8,051 bases of DNA from an uncultured Bacillota bacterium (GTDB taxonomy: Bacteria; Bacillota; Clostridia; Peptostreptococcales; Anaerovoracaceae), in contig CAMKAM010000064.1 of the NCBI GenBank assembly GCA_946410475.1, forward strand, positions 1-8,051, in the 5' to 3' direction. Made by a program: the position numbers and the translations under genes. Below are positions 6,119 to 8,051 of the stretch, one piece after another; within the stretch, counting starts at the first letter, position 1, and every line of letters begins with the position of its first letter. Under the pieces are notes generated by a model. The model saw only the letters and a list, made by a program, of their open reading frames with translations. It had not been told where the DNA came from and ran no database searches.

Positions 6119-6289
6119 TTAGCCAGCCTGCGGAGCGTCTACCGGGCAAGCACCCTGGCAAGCACCACAGTCGATGCATGTGTCAGCGTCGATGACGTAC
6201 TGTCCGTCACCCATTGAGATAGCACCTACCGGGCACTCTGCTTCGCAAGCACCACAGCTGATGCAAGCATCACTGATTACATAAGCCAT
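6119..6289 (-). CDS. 2[4Fe-4S] ferredoxin, clostridial type
   Basis: A 56-residue electron carrier with two bacterial-type [4Fe-4S] clusters, expected to shuttle low-potential electrons in fermentation (for example with pyruvate:ferredoxin oxidoreductase or hydrogenase, neither seen here). It begins MAYVISDACISCGACEAECP. Cluster motifs are C9-x2-C12-x2-C15-x3-C19-P and C38-x2-C41-x2-C44-x3-C48-P, an internal duplication typical of the family, and all eight cysteines are present. On the minus strand AGGAGG (6303-6298) lies 8 nt before the ATG. It has its own promoter at 6360-6332 and ends at the shared hairpin, so it is a single-gene transcript. Codons are biased toward GCT, GGT and GTA, unlike the GC-rich neighbours, fitting high expression. 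Convergent with rex and divergent from the P-loop gene. Confidence 0.97.
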   Translation of the reverse strand: MAYVISDACISCGACEAECPVGAISMGDGQYVIDADTCIDCGACQGACPVDAPQAG

Positions 6290-6307
6290 AATTCGATCCT
6301 CCTTATG

Positions 6308-6326
6308 TTGTAAGATATCTTGACAA
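6308..6326. promoter_or_regulatory. Rex-like palindrome at the ferredoxin transcription start
   Basis: TTGTAAGATATCTTGACAA contains the perfect palindrome AAGATATCTT, flanked by TTGT and (after one extra base) ACAA. Scored as a Rex site it gives 11/14 (TTGTAAG and TTGACAA) but with a 5-base spacer instead of 4. It covers about +1 to +18 of the predicted ferredoxin transcript, a place where a repressor would block initiation. It could be a Rex site with altered spacing or the site of another dimeric regulator. Confidence 0.45.
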
Positions 6327-6331
6327 AAGTC

Positions 6332-6360
6332 AGTATAGCATTAAAAAAGAGAGTTGTAAA
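6332..6360 (-). promoter_or_regulatory. Ferredoxin promoter
   Basis: On the minus strand: -35 TTTACA (6360-6355, 5/6), 17-bp spacer, and extended -10 TGCTATACT (-10 hexamer TATACT at 6337-6332, 5/6 with TG upstream). The start site should be near 6325, with a leader of about 36 nt before the ferredoxin ATG at 6289. This is one of the strongest promoters in the window. Confidence 0.82.
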
Positions 6361-6361
6361 G

Positions 6362-7168
6362 ATGAAAGTATACGCACTCGTTGGCAAGAGCGGAACAGGA
6401 AAAAGTTATCAGGCGATGGATCTCTGCCGTGACAGAGGCATCGAAGCGATAATAGACGACGGGCTCTTCATATATAAGAATAACATCGTTTGCGGCTCGT
6501 CCGCGAAGAGGGAACCGACGAAGATCGGCGCCATAAAAGCAGCCCTTTTCACGAACGATATCCGCCGGGCGGAAGCCGTCAGGAACATCAGGGAAACTGA
6601 TCCCAGGAACATCCTGATACTGGGCACGAGCGACGGCATGGTCGTGAAGATAGCCCAGAGGCTGGACCTCCCGGAGATATCCGAGATGATCCATATCGAG
6701 GACATAACGACGGTAGATCAGAGGGAAGAAGCCTTCAAGCAGAGGAACTATCAGGGCAAGCATGTAGTACCGGTTCCGGCCGCGCAGCTGAAGCGTCAGT
6801 TCTCGGGGTATTTCATGGACCCGCTGAGGATATTCCGCGGCTGGGGCAAGAACAAGGATGACGTAAGCGAAAAGGCCGTCGTCCGTCCGACTTACAGCTA
6901 CCTGGGGAACTATTTCATTTCCGAGAAGGTCATTTCTGACATCGTCGAGTATATAGCGAACGACGATCCGGAAGTCAAAGAGATAAAGAAGATCGTAACG
7001 GAGAAGCGTCTCGAGGAACTGCATATAAGACTGCTGTGCGTATTCGGCGAGGAGACTGTCATACCGAGGGCTGCCGCCGCACTGCAGAAAGAATGCGTGA
7101 AAGGGATAGAAAAGATGACGTCGTTCAACGTCGAGCGGCTGAATATCGAAGTGAGGGAAATGGCTTGA
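6362..7168 (+). CDS. P-loop protein with Asp23/Gls24-like C-terminal half
   Basis: A 268-residue soluble protein with no firm functional name. Residues 1-15 (MKVYALVGKSGTGKS) form a beta strand plus Walker A (G8-S15, K14), so it should bind ATP or GTP. NILILGTSDGM (83-93) may be the later strand of the nucleotide fold; a classical Walker B is not obvious. From about 175 the sequence changes to an Asp23/Gls24-like pattern: an ISEKVISDIVEYIAN helix (186-200), then LHIRLLCVFGEETVIPRAAAALQKECVKGIEKMTSFNVERLNIEVREM (220-267), matching the strand-helix-strand ending of Asp23 proteins. The start is ATG 6362 with GAGAG about 8 nt upstream. No good plus-strand promoter is visible; TTGACA at 6320-6325 with TAAAAA 16 bp later would leave almost no leader. 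Its stop overlaps the glycosylase start (TTGA), so the two are probably translated together. The N-terminal call is firm, the C-terminal one is by pattern only. Confidence 0.85.
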   Translation: MKVYALVGKSGTGKSYQAMDLCRDRGIEAIIDDGLFIYKNNIVCGSSAKREPTKIGAIKAALFTNDIRRAEAVRNIRETDPRNILILGTSDGMVVKIAQRLDLPEISEMIHIEDITTVDQREEAFKQRNYQGKHVVPVPAAQLKRQFSGYFMDPLRIFRGWGKNKDDVSEKAVVRPTYSYLGNYFISEKVISDIVEYIANDDPEVKEIKKIVTEKRLEELHIRLLCVFGEETVIPRAAAALQKECVKGIEKMTSFNVERLNIEVREMA

Positions 7169-8043
7169 GTTTCGATTTGAGATTTGAAGTAAAAGACACA
7201 TGCCTGGAGCACATATTCGAATGCGGACAGTGCTTCAGATGGGACAGGAACGAAGACGGTTCATATTCGGGAATAGCCGCTTCCCGTCCCGCGAATATAA
7301 GACTGGAGCAGGCGCCGGGAGCGGCGCCGTTTTCAGGCGGCACTCTGATCGTGACCGGCGCGGATGGTGAAGACGGAATCGGAGATGGACCCGAAGAGGA
7401 AAGGGATTTCTGGTACGACTATTTCGATCTCGGACGTGACTACGGAAAGATAAAGAAGGAGCTGATCGGACGGGACGGCTCGGGCGTGATGGAGAAGGCG
7501 GTCGCTTACGGAGGCGGCATAAGGATACTGAGGCAGGACCCCTGGGAGATGACGGTGTCCTTCATCATCTCTCAGAACAACAATATCCCAAGGATAAAAA
7601 AGAACATCCGCGATCTTTCGAGGGCATTCGGCGAGCCGGCCGGAGAGTTCGAGGGCGAGATGAGATATGCCGTGCCGTCAAGCGCTGTGCTCGCCGGACT
7701 TGAAGAGGGCGACTTGGCGGATATCCGTCTGGGATACAGAGCGAGGTATCTCGTGGAGACCGCGAGGTGCATCGAGGAGAACGGCATGGGCATGGTATAC
7801 GAGGATCCGTCGTGCCTTTGCGGAGTCGGACCGAAGGTAGCGAGCTGTATCCGCTTATTCGGGCTTCACCAGCTCGACAGCTTCCCGATAGACGTCTGGG
7901 TGAAGCGGGTCATGAGCGAGCTCTACGGCCTCGATAAGCCGGCGGAGATGGCCGCGTTTGCCAGAGACACTTTCGGCGAGTACGGCGGCATCGCGCAGCA
8001 GTACCTCTTCTATTATATGAGGGAGAACAGCCGGGATCTTTAA
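7165..8043 (+). CDS. ogg: 8-oxoguanine DNA glycosylase, OGG1 type
   Basis: A HhH-GPD base-excision glycosylase/AP lyase of 292 residues that should remove 8-oxoguanine opposite C. Near the N-terminus GQCFRW (21-26) matches the OGG1 GQxFRW motif. SQNNNIPRIKKNIRDLSRAFG (136-156) matches the OGG1 NNNIxRI helix. The helix-hairpin-helix LCGVGPKVASCIRLFG carries the Schiff-base lysine K224, and PIDVW carries D243. The 19-residue gap equals K249-D268 of human OGG1. This combination favours OGG over AlkA or EndoIII, and no Fe-S cysteine cluster is present. The start is TTG 7165, overlapping the previous stop, with AGGGA 6 nt upstream; no in-frame ATG fits. A longer in-frame ORF from 7036 would overlap the upstream gene heavily and add residues unlike OGG. 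The stop overlaps the start of a further gene (TAATG). Confidence 0.94.
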   Translation: MSFDLRFEVKDTCLEHIFECGQCFRWDRNEDGSYSGIAASRPANIRLEQAPGAAPFSGGTLIVTGADGEDGIGDGPEEERDFWYDYFDLGRDYGKIKKELIGRDGSGVMEKAVAYGGGIRILRQDPWEMTVSFIISQNNNIPRIKKNIRDLSRAFGEPAGEFEGEMRYAVPSSAVLAGLEEGDLADIRLGYRARYLVETARCIEENGMGMVYEDPSCLCGVGPKVASCIRLFGLHQLDSFPIDVWVKRVMSELYGLDKPAEMAAFARDTFGEYGGIAQQYLFYYMRENSRDL

Positions 8044-8051
8044 TGTGCGGT
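8043..8051 (+). CDS. Start of a further gene, Met-Cys-Gly..., cut by the window end
   Basis: ATG TGC GGT begins one base inside the glycosylase stop (TAATG), the coupling style used throughout this window, with CGGGA about 8 nt upstream. Only three codons are visible. Two families characteristically start Met-Cys-Gly because Cys2 becomes the catalytic N-terminus: SRAP proteins (YedK/HMCES, abasic-site crosslinkers, MCGR...) and class II glutamine amidotransferases (GlmS, PurF, AsnB, MCGI/L...). Next to a glycosylase that makes abasic sites, SRAP is attractive, but three residues cannot decide it. Confidence 0.45.

Noticed and set aside
6341..7201. Long minus-strand ORF opposite the P-loop gene
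   Set aside because: The plus strand has a Walker A motif and an Asp23-like domain with a proper start; the minus frame shows nothing and would run through the ferredoxin promoter region.

Overview
The window looks like ordinary chromosomal DNA from a low-oxygen Bacillota, most likely class Clostridia. Evidence for this: the order tsaE-tsaB-rimI-tsaD-ydiF-(x)-rex matches the Bacillus subtilis ydiB-C-D-E-F ... rex block; there is a clostridial 2[4Fe-4S] ferredoxin; spacing is tight with ATGA-type overlaps; Shine-Dalgarno sites are strong; and coding DNA is fairly GC-rich with AGG favoured for Arg. The family or genus cannot be fixed from the sequence alone.

Layout. Bases 1-241 carry no gene. 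They hold two copies of an 81-bp tandem repeat and then candidate extended -10 promoters. Bases 242-5138 are one tightly packed plus-strand operon: tsaE, a 20/40-bp intergenic repeat array, tsaB (with a Gly/Lys/Ala repeat tail), rimI, tsaD and the ABC-F ATPase ydiF. A second unit follows, acpP-rex. It has its own near-consensus promoter (TTGCAA-18-TATAAT), preceded by a good match to the Rex operator that lies inside the 3' end of ydiF. A 14-bp-stem hairpin then serves as a shared terminator for rex and for a convergent minus-strand ferredoxin gene (6119-6289). The ferredoxin has its own strong promoter and a Rex-like palindrome at its predicted transcription start. On its far side, plus-strand genes resume: a P-loop protein with an Asp23/Gls24-like C-terminal half, an OGG1-type 8-oxoguanine DNA glycosylase, and the first three codons (Met-Cys-Gly) of a further gene cut by the window edge.

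How the genes work together. TsaB, TsaD and TsaE are the threonylcarbamoyl-transfer part of t6A tRNA modification (TsaC/Sua5 is not in the window). RimI acetylates ribosomal protein S18, and the ABC-F protein acts on the ribosome, so the first operon is a translation-quality unit. The second unit pairs fatty-acid acyl carrier protein with the NADH/NAD+ sensor Rex, and the operator suggests feedback control by Rex. The neighbouring ferredoxin may belong to the same redox circuit. The last genes move to oxidative DNA damage repair.

I do not see an unmistakable new defence or mobile system. The best leads are the Rex circuit (operator plus ferredoxin palindrome), the P-loop/Asp23-like fusion, the 20-bp repeat array that runs across the tsaE stop codon and the tsaB ribosome binding site, and the cut-off MCG gene after the glycosylase.
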